This document shows positions 35,659 to 44,022 of a stretch of 64,000 nucleotides of DNA, one piece after another. The notes beneath the pieces are model-generated. The model worked only from the letters and a program-made list of their open reading frames with translations. It was not told where the DNA came from and searched no databases. How positions within the stretch are numbered: position 1 is the first letter of the stretch; the number at the start of each line of letters is the position of its first letter. The position numbers and the translations under genes were made by a program. The DNA is from Butyrivibrio fibrisolvens (GTDB taxonomy: Bacteria; Bacillota; Clostridia; Lachnospirales; Lachnospiraceae): NCBI RefSeq assembly GCF_023206215.1, contig NZ_CP065800.1:2976001-3040000 (forward strand), given 5' to 3'.

Positions 35659-36582
35659 CTAACCACTTTTGCCATTGGTCAGTTCCGGAAGTCCTTCAGG
35701 CTCTAAGAGCTCGGTTACTTTCTCTGCCACCTCAGTGTCGAGTTTACCCATGATCTTGGCTCTGTCATCACTTCCCATCTGCTGAAGGATCCTTGCAACA
35801 AGAGTTATGTTAGACATGTTGTTAAAAATCTCTGCTGCTTCCTTCGGCTTCATTGCAGAGAAAGTTGCCGCATAGACCTCAACCTCCTCATCCGAAACTT
35901 CGTTTGCAGCAATCTCTTCGTAGATCTTAGCAGCCTCCTCAGGAGCTATCATTGCATAATAGGACGCATATGCACTAGCATCGGGAGCATTGTCGTTGTA
36001 GATAATGTCCTGATAGAACTGCTGTCTTTGCTTATCGAACTCTGCCTGCTCTTCTTCAAAAGGCTCAAGCCTTGCAACTTCAGCGTTCAGCCTATCTATG
36101 GTTGATGCATAAGAAGCATTTAAGGCAAGCTGCCTTGAAAGTTCCTGTTCAAGAGATGCAACATAGTCAGAATTATCGGCTACGACCTGGCTTGAATCTT
36201 CGCCGCTATTATTCATCTGCACTGTTTGCGCCCCCGGGAGAAGATTCTTTATATAAGGAATGTCCTTAAGCGCAGGCGTAAGGGTATCGCCAAGTCCCAG
36301 GATGTTGAATTTGATCATAATGGCCATAAGAAGCAACCATACCAGTATTATGAGGAGTATCAGAAGAAAAGAACCAAGACCTCCATGGATATCTCCATTA
36401 AGCTCTGCTTCCGCTTCTTCCATTTCTTTTGCACGCAGTCTTGCCTCTTTAGCTGCAGCTTTCTGATCACTCCTAAGCTGCTTTCTATCAGCTTTAAGCT
36501 GTTTCATTGCCTCCTTGGGATCATCTGGCAATGTGTATGCCGGTCTTTCGGGCTCTTGTTCCTTTTTCTTCTTATCTGCCAT
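35659..36582 (-). CDS. MotE-like flagellar protein (MgtE-N domain, YlxF position)
   Basis: A 307-residue protein: charged N-terminal coiled coil (about 1-65), one membrane segment (about 70-95, FLLILLIILVWLLLMAIMI), an extracellular coiled coil (about 140-185), and a C-terminal MgtE-N/FliG-like helical domain (YASYYAMIAPEEAAKIYEEI and AATFSAMKPKEAAEIFNNMS). That architecture and the place between fliJ and fliK match B. subtilis YlxF and the MotE family, which help MotB folding or export. The Shine-Dalgarno AAGGAAGGA precedes the ATG. The upstream gap holds tandem mini-ORFs. Confidence 0.82.
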   Translation of the reverse strand: MADKKKKEQEPERPAYTLPDDPKEAMKQLKADRKQLRSDQKAAAKEARLRAKEMEEAEAELNGDIHGGLGSFLLILLIILVWLLLMAIMIKFNILGLGDTLTPALKDIPYIKNLLPGAQTVQMNNSGEDSSQVVADNSDYVASLEQELSRQLALNASYASTIDRLNAEVARLEPFEEEQAEFDKQRQQFYQDIIYNDNAPDASAYASYYAMIAPEEAAKIYEEIAANEVSDEEVEVYAATFSAMKPKEAAEIFNNMSNITLVARILQQMGSDDRAKIMGKLDTEVAEKVTELLEPEGLPELTNGKSG

Positions 36583-36595
36583 AATAGTTCCTTCC

Positions 36596-36697
36596 TTACG
36601 TCTTTATATTGTGATCAGACATATCTCTCTTACTTACGCCTTTATATTGTGATCAGACATAGCTATCTTCCTTGCGTTTTTTATTGTGGTCAGACAT
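36596..36697 (-). repeat. Tandem ribosome-site and mini-ORF repeats between fliJ and motE
   Basis: Three repeated blocks each carry a purine-rich ribosome site and an ATG starting MSDHN: 36653-36697 (14 codons, MSDHNKKRKEDSYV), 36634-36660 (8 codons) and 36596-36622 (8 codons). The first two overlap. The unit is about 38-43 bp. They could be translated leader peptides or a duplicated start region of an ancestral gene. Confidence 0.7.
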
Positions 36698-36699
36698 AG

Positions 36700-37182
36700 C
36701 TATCTTCCTTGCGCATTGTTTTCTTTATTCTTTCTGTCACTGATCCTCTGACCATAGGTAAAACTGGTTCTCTGGTCGCTTTCCTTAAACTCAGCATCTT
36801 TTTCTTCCTGAAGATATTCCTGAAATGCTCTCTCACGAAGCGTCTCCTGCATCTTGCGCTCCTGCATATCTTTGGAGAGTTTGATCCTTGCTTCATCTAC
36901 AACTTTTTCAGCCCGCTCTATATTGAGCTTTTGATCTTCTATCTGAGCTTTTACATTCTCAACCGCATTCCGGTTAAACAGAATCTCATTTACATCCAGT
37001 ATACTTTTTTGAAGTTCCTCGCCCTGAAACAGATAATCTTCCAGCCGTCTTTGAAGCGCTTCCATTTTGTCCAATTCTTCATTAAGATGCATCTGCGCTA
37101 CACCAAATTCCATCTTGGACTGATTCTCAGTCTTGATCTTTAGATTGAGTACGCTTTGCATGCTATAGACAAATTTTGCCAT
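36700..37182 (-). CDS. fliJ: Flagellar export chaperone FliJ
   Basis: A 160-residue all-helical coiled coil with the family N-terminus KFVYSMQSVLNLKIKTENQS followed by MEFGVAQ. FliJ links the FliI ATPase to FlhA. Length fits (about 147 in many). It lies between fliI and motE. Its stop TAG is at the edge of the mini-ORF repeats. Confidence 0.9.
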   Translation of the reverse strand: MAKFVYSMQSVLNLKIKTENQSKMEFGVAQMHLNEELDKMEALQRRLEDYLFQGEELQKSILDVNEILFNRNAVENVKAQIEDQKLNIERAEKVVDEARIKLSKDMQERKMQETLRERAFQEYLQEEKDAEFKESDQRTSFTYGQRISDRKNKENNAQGR

Positions 37183-37196
37183 GTAAATCCTCTTTT

Positions 37197-37283
37197 GACC
37201 AGATTGGTCTGAGCCGCTCTGGATCTAGCTTTGCGACCAGTTTGGTCATTTTAAGGCGCTTTGCGCCTTGCTTTTAGCAAGGC
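37197..37283. repeat. Run of four hairpins between fliI and fliJ
   Basis: GACCA/TGGTC twice (37197-37209 and 37235-37247), AAGGCGC/GCGCCTT (37253-37269) and GCCTTGC/GCAAGGC (37265-37283), the last two sharing bases so that they are alternatives. A further CCTAAGAAA/TTTCTTGGG pair at about 37289-37315 overlaps the fliI stop and could be a weak terminator. Confidence 0.75.
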
Positions 37284-37302
37284 ATAACCCCTAAGAAAGC
37301 CT

Positions 37303-38673
37303 TTATTTCTTGGGTTCGTCAGGAAAAAGAGTCTCAAGCTGGTCTATGATCTCTTCGAAGGAAAACTTCTCATCCGTTGACTGGAGTAGAAAATCATTGA
37401 CTGCATCTATCTTCTCGATGGCATAATCAATATTCTTGTTAGCACCCTTCCTGTAGGCCCCGATATTGATAAGATCTTCTGCATCATTGTAGGTTGCCAT
37501 TACATTTTTGAACTTACCTGCAGACCTCTTTTGCTGAGGAGATGCTATGGCAGACATACATCTTGAGATACTTTGAAGTACATCTATTGCAGGATAATGG
37601 TTCTTTTGTGCCAACTTACGGTTTAAGACTATATGTCCGTCCAGGATCGATCTTGCTGTATCTGTGATAGGCTCATTGAAGTCATCACCATCTACAAGCA
37701 CTGTATATAGGCCTGTTATAGATCCTTTCTGAGACTTGCCGGCTCTTTCCAAGAGTTTGGGCATCTCGGCATATACAGACGGCGGATAGCCTCTTGATAC
37801 AGGAGGTTCGCCGCTGGCAAGCCCTATCTCTCTTTGCGCCATAGAAAAACGTGTCAGTGAGTCCATCATAAGAAGAACATCCTTGCCCTGATCTCTAAAA
37901 TACTCTGCTATTGACGTTGCTGTCTTAGCTGCCTTGACACGTTCTAGGGCCGGCTTATCTGAAGTTGCTACTACTACTACAGATCTCTGGACGCCTTCTT
38001 CGCCAAGATCTCTTTCTATGAACTCTCTAACCTCTCTTCCACGCTCTCCGATCAGGGCTATTACGTTGATATCTGCCTTAGTATTACGCGCAAACATACC
38101 AAGGAGGGTGGATTTGCCGACTCCGGAACCTGCAAATATCCCTATACGCTGCCCCTTACCGACAGTCAGAAGTCCGTCAACAGCTTTAACGCCAAGCGGC
38201 AGTACTTCTGATATCGGATCTCTTGACATAGGGTCCGGAGGCTGGTTCTCAACAGAATAAGAGATTCCGTTTTCCAGGACATGTCCCTGACCATAGCTAG
38301 TTCCATCAATACGGCCAAGCCCATCAAGTGTCTGACCAAGAAGACCATCACCAACATTAACTCTAAGAGGCGACTCTGTATTTTCCACGATAGAGCCGCT
38401 TCCTATTCCGCTGGTATTCTCATATGGCATAAGCTGCACTCTTCCATTTGAAAAGCCTACAACTTCAGCCATAGTGGGCTTTCCGGAATATTTAACAGGA
38501 GATTCATCCCCTTTTTGTTTGGGATAGATATAGCAAATATCGCCCATCTTGGCATCGGGCCCTGCTGACTCGATTGTAAGACCGACGATATTTATGACCT
38601 TTCCCCTTGTTCTGTAAAAGGTCTGAGTTTCAAGTTTTCTATATCTGCCAAAATCTATAAGTCCACCTGACAT
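37303..38673 (-). CDS. fliI: Flagellum-specific ATPase FliI
   Basis: Export ATPase, 456 residues. Walker A is GSGVGKST (182-189), followed by GERGREVREFIERDLG (conserved switch region) and VLLMMDSLTRFSMAQREI (Walker B). GEPPVSRGYPPSVYAEMPKL is the family signature. Typical length and place between fliH and fliJ. Confidence 0.98.
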   Translation of the reverse strand: MSGGLIDFGRYRKLETQTFYRTRGKVINIVGLTIESAGPDAKMGDICYIYPKQKGDESPVKYSGKPTMAEVVGFSNGRVQLMPYENTSGIGSGSIVENTESPLRVNVGDGLLGQTLDGLGRIDGTSYGQGHVLENGISYSVENQPPDPMSRDPISEVLPLGVKAVDGLLTVGKGQRIGIFAGSGVGKSTLLGMFARNTKADINVIALIGERGREVREFIERDLGEEGVQRSVVVVATSDKPALERVKAAKTATSIAEYFRDQGKDVLLMMDSLTRFSMAQREIGLASGEPPVSRGYPPSVYAEMPKLLERAGKSQKGSITGLYTVLVDGDDFNEPITDTARSILDGHIVLNRKLAQKNHYPAIDVLQSISRCMSAIASPQQKRSAGKFKNVMATYNDAEDLINIGAYRKGANKNIDYAIEKIDAVNDFLLQSTDEKFSFEEIIDQLETLFPDEPKK

Positions 38674-38684
38674 AAGATCTCCTA

Positions 38685-39689
38685 CTAATTCCTACGGTCA
38701 AAAGAAAGAAGCTTTATCTTTCTTCCGAGTTCTTCAAGCTCAACTCCAACACTACAGTCAAAGATTCCGCCATCAGTTTCGATAATGCACTCATTTTCTT
38801 TAAGTGTAGGATCTTCTACAAGTTCAAGTACCGTATCCGGGCTTACTACGTTTTGCATGAGCTGTTCCTTGGCATCTGTGATCATGTCATAATCATCAGG
38901 CGAAATGTGTATAAGAAGGCTTCCGCTTGACTCTATTCTTGAAAGAGCTGTCTGGAGAAGGTGAAGGATTATCTCCTTATCATCTTTAAAGGATACGTTG
39001 AACACATGCTCGTAGATCCTTGTCAGTGTATCAACCATCTCAGGTTCTACAGACTGGGTCATGCGCTCGTATCTTGCCTCAAGCTCTTTTTCTTTTTTCT
39101 GAAGGGTCTTCTCTATCTTATCTTCAGACTTACTCATGCCTTCCTGAAAACCTTCGTCGTAACCTTGGCGGTGGCCTTCTTCCCTTGCCTGACTCAGAAT
39201 CTGATCAGCCTGAGCTCTGGCATCAGCAACTATCTGATTGGCCTGTACCTGAGCATCGTTTAATATCTGATCTATATCTTTTTGAATATTTGGAGGCATA
39301 TCTCCCGAACCGCCATATGAAGGATCCTGCCCGCCGTATTCGTCGCCCGGCATCTGGCTCGGAGAATCCGGCATCATGCCGCTTTCGCCATCAAAATCAG
39401 ACAGACTCATCTCAGAGGGCATTGCATCCATTCCATCCATACCCTCCTGATCTTCCATCAGTCTGTCAATCGGTTCTGCAGGAATTCCTTCGTTAAAAGA
39501 GGGTTCGTACATGTCATCCATGCCGTCCATGCCTTCTTCAGTCTGCATCTGGGCACTTTGCCTTGCACGGCGCCGCATCTCTTCCTCATAAGACTCCTGA
39601 ATCTTGATATCAGACAGCTCATTATTATCGATGATTCTTGTATCTTCACTATCAAGAGTTACCCACATGCCTTTTACAAGATTAGACAA
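38685..39689 (-). CDS. fliH: Flagellar assembly protein FliH
   Basis: FliI regulator. The 334 residues are longer than usual because of an acidic Met/Asp/Gly-rich insert (about 45-140). Then follows the coiled coil with repeated A/Q-rich pattern (QVQANQIVADARAQADQILS) and the conserved GHRQGYDEGFQEGMSK (GxxxG-like repeats), and the C-terminal domain that contacts FliI. The stop overlaps... by order fliG ends just upstream: fliH starts 8 bp inside fliG, so translation is coupled. Confidence 0.92.
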   Translation of the reverse strand: MSNLVKGMWVTLDSEDTRIIDNNELSDIKIQESYEEEMRRRARQSAQMQTEEGMDGMDDMYEPSFNEGIPAEPIDRLMEDQEGMDGMDAMPSEMSLSDFDGESGMMPDSPSQMPGDEYGGQDPSYGGSGDMPPNIQKDIDQILNDAQVQANQIVADARAQADQILSQAREEGHRQGYDEGFQEGMSKSEDKIEKTLQKKEKELEARYERMTQSVEPEMVDTLTRIYEHVFNVSFKDDKEIILHLLQTALSRIESSGSLLIHISPDDYDMITDAKEQLMQNVVSPDTVLELVEDPTLKENECIIETDGGIFDCSVGVELEELGRKIKLLSFDRRN

Positions 39690-40731
39690 CTATATCATCA
39701 CCTCCGCCCCTGGAGATTACGATCTCGCCGGAATCTTCAAGCTTTCTGATAATGTTAACGATCTTCTGCTGAGCTTCTTCAACATCCTTCATACGAACAG
39801 GACCCATGAAGTCCATATCTTCCTTGATCATAACTGCAAGACGCTTTGAAAGGTTATTGAAGATTGCAGTCTGAACCTGCTCATTTGCACCTTTACAAGC
39901 AAGAGACAGATCTGAGTTATCAACATCGCGAAGTACTCTCTGGATCGAACGGTCATCCAGCATGAGGATATCTTCGAATACGAACATCTTCTTACGGATC
40001 TCATCAGCAAGCTCGGGCTCTTCGATCTCGAGAGTTTCCATGATATGCTTTTCTGTCTGACGATCAACTGTATTGAGAATCTCAACAACAGCATCGACAC
40101 CGCCGATGATCGTGTAATCCTGGTTAACAAGAGACGACAGCTTGGTCTCAAGTACTTTTTCTACATCCTTGATAGTATCCGGACTCGTTCTATCCATAGT
40201 CGCTATCCTCTTGGCAACATCTGCCTGTCTGTCAGGAGTAAGGGCACCCAGGATCTGCGAGCTCTGCGCTGGTGACATGTAGGACAAAATAAGTGCGATC
40301 GTCTGAGGATGCTCATCCTGTATGAAAGTAAGTATCTGTGAAGGGTCAGTCTTTCTGATAAATTCAAAAGGCTTAACCTGCAAGGATGCAGTAAGTTTAC
40401 TGATAACATCCATAGCCTTGTCTTCACCAAGTGCTTTTTCAAGGAGTTCCTTGGCATATGTGATACCGCCTTCAGCAATGTACTGCTGAGCAAGACATAC
40501 GCCGTAGAAATCATTGATAACAGCCTCTTTTATCTCAGAGCTTACAGATCTTGTGTTGGCAATCTCCAGAGTGAGCTCCTCGATCTCCTCCTCTTTCAGG
40601 TATTTAAAGATAAGAGATGACTTCTCGGGTCCAAGCGCGATAAGAAGTATCGCTGCCTTCTGTGTGCCTGAAAGGTTGTCTGTCAAATTTGACGCAGGCG
40701 CCATGCCTTGCATTAAGCCTTCTTCTGACAT
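39682..40731 (-). CDS. fliG: Flagellar motor switch protein FliG
   Basis: Torque-generating C-ring protein. The 349 residues include the N-domain that binds FliF (LSGTQKAAILLIALGPEKSS), the EHPQ motif in FIQDEHPQTIALILSYM, and the C-terminal charged helix with MFVFEDILMLDDRSIQRVLR and DDRSIQ, which contacts the stator. Length about 335-350 is normal. It overlaps the start of fliH by 8 bp and is separated from fliF by a 222-bp hairpin array. Confidence 0.97.
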   Translation of the reverse strand: MSEEGLMQGMAPASNLTDNLSGTQKAAILLIALGPEKSSLIFKYLKEEEIEELTLEIANTRSVSSEIKEAVINDFYGVCLAQQYIAEGGITYAKELLEKALGEDKAMDVISKLTASLQVKPFEFIRKTDPSQILTFIQDEHPQTIALILSYMSPAQSSQILGALTPDRQADVAKRIATMDRTSPDTIKDVEKVLETKLSSLVNQDYTIIGGVDAVVEILNTVDRQTEKHIMETLEIEEPELADEIRKKMFVFEDILMLDDRSIQRVLRDVDNSDLSLACKGANEQVQTAIFNNLSKRLAVMIKEDMDFMGPVRMKDVEEAQQKIVNIIRKLEDSGEIVISRGGGDDIVV

Positions 40732-40770
40732 ACGTTTTCTCCCATTTTGTTATTGTTAAAACTATATTAC

Positions 40771-40949
40771 GGATGCATTTCTATGTACCAATCACGGATG
40801 CAGGATGCATCTAGCACATGTCCAGAAATGCATGGATGCATTTCAATGTGCCAGTCGCGGAAGCAGGATTGCTTCCAAGACATGCTTCTGTCATGGATGC
40901 AGGATGCATCTAGCACATGTCTAGAAATGCATGGATGCATTTCTATGTG
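40771..40949. repeat. Hairpin array between fliF and fliG
   Basis: Two composite hairpins at 40815-40850 and 40914-40949 share the layout outer stem CACAT/ATGTG, 4-nt bulge GTCC or GTCT, inner stem AGAAATGCAT/ATGCATTTCT (one has a terminal mismatch) and centre GG. Between and before them are short palindromes with GGA centres: GATGCA-GGA-TGCATC (40797-40811 and 40896-40910) and GGAAGC/GCTTCC (40859-40876). A 3' half-copy lies at 40771-40786. Confidence 0.9.
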
Positions 40950-40953
40950 CCAG

Positions 40954-42582
40954 TCAAGCAAAATCATCATTAAGCCAGTTACGGAGCAGGTTCGCAGCTG
41001 CTTCCGGATTGGACTCAACAAATTCTTCGATAAGTTTCTTGGTTTCAGATCCTTCATCCATTTCGATGTTCTCAAGAGATTCAGCTTCTTCTGGCTGAGA
41101 CTCAAGAAGCTGCTCAACAGACAGTTCTTCCGGCTCGTCCTCCACCTCTTCCTGGCGCTCGGAATGAAGACTTCTGATGATAACAAATGCAAGAAGTGCA
41201 AGTATCACGAGGATGAGGATTATCTGCAGCAGATCTGTAAGGCTCATATTAAAGCCTTCACTATCAAAATAGATATTCTGTTCAAAAAGACCTACGGTAA
41301 CATTTTCTGTGCTGATGCCTGTTGCATTGGCTACAAGGTTCTGAAGCCTTGTAAGCGTTGCTGCATCTATTGTTTCAGTAACATCAACAGGCTGAGCATT
41401 TGCAACCTTATATTCTTTCCAGCTAAGACCCTCATGATCTTCTGCTTTGTAATCATCCTCATTAAGTATTACATAATTGATTGCTGATACAGATACAGTT
41501 GATGTAGTGTAATCAATCGCCCCTGGAGGGGTATTGGTAGTTGTGATCCTTTCGTTTGGAAGATAATGTGACTCTTCTTCCGTGACCGACTGGGAATAAT
41601 TCTCATTGTCCTGAGTCACATAGGTTGTGCCATCGTTACTATCTGTCCCAGGCACCCCCGACTCACCTCCTGTAGAATCCGAGGAATAAGATCTGTGTTC
41701 ACTTAAAACGCCCTGAGATCCGCCTTCAACAGGTGTGTATGTATGAATCGTGTCATCTATTGTGGAAAAAACCATATTCAGATTGGTACCAACTTCTACG
41801 TTGTCATACATGTTGGTTCCAAGTATTACATTTTTTACTGCCGTTCTTACTGCTGCTTCAGCCTGTTGTTTTAATGTGAGCTGAGAAGTAGCTATGCCCA
41901 TTACAGTCTCATCTTCACCCGCATAGAGCATCATGCCTGTCGAATCCATGATAACTATACCTTCGGTAGTCTCATTTCCTAAAGCTGCGGATATTATCTT
42001 GGCAATATATGTTGCATTGTCTTTGGTAAAATGCTCCGGATCATTTAATTCAAGAAGTATACTTGCTGTAGAATCTTCCTGTGATGCAAGAAGAGTTCCA
42101 TCATCTTCAGGAACATGAAGTGTGATCCTTGCCCAGTTTACTGATTCAATAGATGCAAGATCCTTCTCCAGCTTTTTTTCCATATATGTAACGTACTTCT
42201 TCTGTTTATCAGATTCTGTTGTGGTAAAAGAAGAATCAGTAACTTTATCAATTGTATAATCGTCAGCCTGCACGCCGTTGGACGCAAGAAGGAGTCTTGC
42301 ATCCTGCTGGCTCTCTTCGCGGACCTTAAATACAAGAGCATCTTCCGACAGCTGATAATCTATGCTGTTTTCTTCAAGAAGATCTCTTATCTCAGCAGCC
42401 TGCTTGGTATCATCTGCTGTAACCAGCGTGATGTACTTAGGTTGTGAAAATATCATCACAAGAACTGCCAGGGTGACAAGCGCACCGGCAGCTACTGCGA
42501 CTATCATAGTCTTTTGTTTAGTTGTAAAGCGGTTCCACCACTCTTTGGCGCGGTCGAGAATTGCTTTTAATCTATCGGGCAT
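40954..42582 (-). CDS. fliF: Flagellar MS-ring protein FliF
   Basis: MS-ring forming protein, 542 residues, with a membrane segment near residues 23-45, YscJ/FliF ring-building motifs (the region of QDARLLLASNGVQADDYTID and VNWARITLHVPE), a low-complexity mid loop with many Gly/Ser/Thr (about 270-350), a second membrane segment near 445-468 and a C-terminal tail that binds FliG. The start and the RBM domains are standard. Hairpin arrays stand on both sides of the gene. Confidence 0.96.
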   Translation of the reverse strand: MPDRLKAILDRAKEWWNRFTTKQKTMIVAVAAGALVTLAVLVMIFSQPKYITLVTADDTKQAAEIRDLLEENSIDYQLSEDALVFKVREESQQDARLLLASNGVQADDYTIDKVTDSSFTTTESDKQKKYVTYMEKKLEKDLASIESVNWARITLHVPEDDGTLLASQEDSTASILLELNDPEHFTKDNATYIAKIISAALGNETTEGIVIMDSTGMMLYAGEDETVMGIATSQLTLKQQAEAAVRTAVKNVILGTNMYDNVEVGTNLNMVFSTIDDTIHTYTPVEGGSQGVLSEHRSYSSDSTGGESGVPGTDSNDGTTYVTQDNENYSQSVTEEESHYLPNERITTTNTPPGAIDYTTSTVSVSAINYVILNEDDYKAEDHEGLSWKEYKVANAQPVDVTETIDAATLTRLQNLVANATGISTENVTVGLFEQNIYFDSEGFNMSLTDLLQIILILVILALLAFVIIRSLHSERQEEVEDEPEELSVEQLLESQPEEAESLENIEMDEGSETKKLIEEFVESNPEAAANLLRNWLNDDFA

Positions 42583-42751
42583 GCTTACCTCCCCTTCTGC
42601 GTACGAAGAATAAGATCCATACGGCCAACCCTAATTTGGAATCATCAGCCTCTCCCAGTTGCAAATAACATAGGCTGCATCCATAAAGCATGTAACACGA
42701 AGTCAATAACAAGAAGTCAGAAACCCGAAGTCAAGAATATGAAATGATGAG

Positions 42752-42774
42752 TTTGAAAATGTCCCATTTTCAAA
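42752..42774. repeat. Perfect 10-bp hairpin upstream of fliF
   Basis: TTTGAAAATG/CATTTTCAAA with a 3-nt loop, plus three scattered GAAGTCA heptamers at about 42702-42733. It stands 170 bp upstream of the fliF start. Confidence 0.7.
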
Positions 42775-42817
42775 AAGAAATTAAGACTATAATCCGATGT
42801 CTCCCATAATGATGATC

Positions 42818-43014
42818 ATGGATGCATTTCCTGGCGCCCTGGATACAGGATGTATCTAAGCGTTTTCTCAGAAATGCATGGATGCATTTCTAAACGCCCG
42901 GATACAGGATGTATCTTGTGCCTGTATAGAAATGCATGGATGCATTTCTAGGCACCTTGGATACAGGATGTATCTAGCGTTTTCTCAGAAATGCATGGAT
43001 GCATTTCTAAACGC
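42818..43014. repeat. Hairpin array between fliE and fliF, period 59 bp
   Basis: Three composite hairpins of 38 nt at 42860-42897, 42918-42955 and 42977-43014, each with inner stem AGAAATGCAT/ATGCATTTCT and centre GG. Outer stems are GCGTTT/AAACGC, GTGCCT/AGGCAC and GCGTTT/AAACGC; bulges are TCTC, GTAT and TCTC. Each follows a short palindrome GATACA-GGA-TGTATC (42842, 42901 and 42960). A partial copy lies at 42818-42830. Outer-stem changes are compensated in the partner arm. Confidence 0.92.
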
Positions 43015-43015
43015 C

Positions 43016-43375
43016 CTAGAATTGCATCTGCATTAGCTGGTTATAAGCAGTAAGCACTCTGTCTCTTACTGCTACTGTATATTGAAGTGCTGTTGAAGCT
43101 TTAGACATGGCAATCGTAAGATCATGGGTATTCTTGGACTGACCAAGTGCCCATTCTATCTCTGCATTCTCTGCATCTGACAGATAAGCATTGGTAGTAT
43201 TGATATTATCGATAGTTGTAGCAAGGATTCTGGAAAAAGTGTTGCGATCATCCTCTGACTTGCCAACCGGATTACTAACCCGGCTGGTTCTTTTCTCGGC
43301 AGCTTTGACAGCGCCGGAAGATACATTTGTAAGATTAGATATATCAGCCATCAGCCCTCTCCTTTTTGGGTACAC
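43016..43375 (-). CDS. fliE: Flagellar hook-basal body protein FliE
   Basis: A 119-residue rod adaptor. The end NTHDLTIAMSKASTALQYTV followed by AVRDRVLTAYNQLMQMQF is the FliE signature. N-terminal region is more variable. It lies after flgC in the usual flgB-flgC-fliE order. The start is the first ATG; an internal ATG nine codons in (MADISN) is a possible alternative, with stronger upstream AAAGGAGAGG. Confidence 0.94.
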   Translation of the reverse strand: MYPKRRGLMADISNLTNVSSGAVKAAEKRTSRVSNPVGKSEDDRNTFSRILATTIDNINTTNAYLSDAENAEIEWALGQSKNTHDLTIAMSKASTALQYTVAVRDRVLTAYNQLMQMQF

Positions 43376-43440
43376 AAAACTTGTCCCATGAAATACCCTT
43401 CCCCTAAAGCTGCCTTAAATCTGCCCTGTGCATTAAGACA

Positions 43441-43461
43441 TGAAGATCATACAGATCTTCA
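43441..43461. repeat. Short hairpin between flgC and fliE
   Basis: TGAAGATC/GATCTTCA with a 5-nt loop in a 180-bp gap that otherwise shows only two CCCCGAACA repeats. Confidence 0.6.
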
Positions 43462-43555
43462 CGAAAGGATACTCCCCGAACAAGTCTCCGCCCCGAACAT
43501 TTGCCCCTAACAATAGTATTTACCCGAAATAAAACTTTCCGCCCTTTTAGCTACC

Positions 43556-43999
43556 TCACTTTCCCATTGTAAGTCCCATCTGCGCGATCTGCTTACTTGC
43601 GTTAAAAGCAGTCGCATTGGCCTGATAAGCATTTGCAGCATCGATGAGATTGGTCATCTCTGTTACGATGTTGACATTAGGATATGTAACATAGCCGTCT
43701 TCATCAGCATCCGGATGAGACGGATCATATACTATGTTCATCTGCGTCTCGGTGTCTTCCCGAACGGTTGTGACTTTCACACCTTTACCCGAGTACTGAT
43801 CAAGTTTTTTATTAAATATTTTTGTAAAGGGGGTCTGTTCCCCTTTTTCCGCAAATGTTACAACCTTACGTACATAAGGATCTCCGTCTTCATCACGGGT
43901 CGTATTAGCATTGGCTATATTCTCAGAGATGATATCCATACGGAATCTCTGCGCTGTAAGACCGGATCCATTAATATCAAAAGAAGTAAATAAACCCAT
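43556..43999 (-). CDS. flgC: Flagellar basal-body rod protein FlgC
   Basis: A 147-residue rod protein with LTAQRFRMDIISENIANANT at the N-terminus (rod signature) and PNVNIVTEMTNLIDAANAYQ at the C-terminus, then the final helix ending in QIAQMGLTMGK. Length is normal. Follows flgB by 23 bp. Confidence 0.96.
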   Translation of the reverse strand: MGLFTSFDINGSGLTAQRFRMDIISENIANANTTRDEDGDPYVRKVVTFAEKGEQTPFTKIFNKKLDQYSGKGVKVTTVREDTETQMNIVYDPSHPDADEDGYVTYPNVNIVTEMTNLIDAANAYQANATAFNASKQIAQMGLTMGK

Positions 44000-44022
44000 T
44001 TAAAGCTCCTTTCTAAGCTTTA

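Noticed and set aside
36690..36896. 68-codon frame overlapping fliJ
   Set aside because: It is a shadow of fliJ that happens to end in the mini-ORF frame.
40747..41487. 246-codon plus-strand frame across the fliF-fliG gap
   Set aside because: Its repeats MHGCISMCQS come from the hairpin array and the rest is antisense to fliF.
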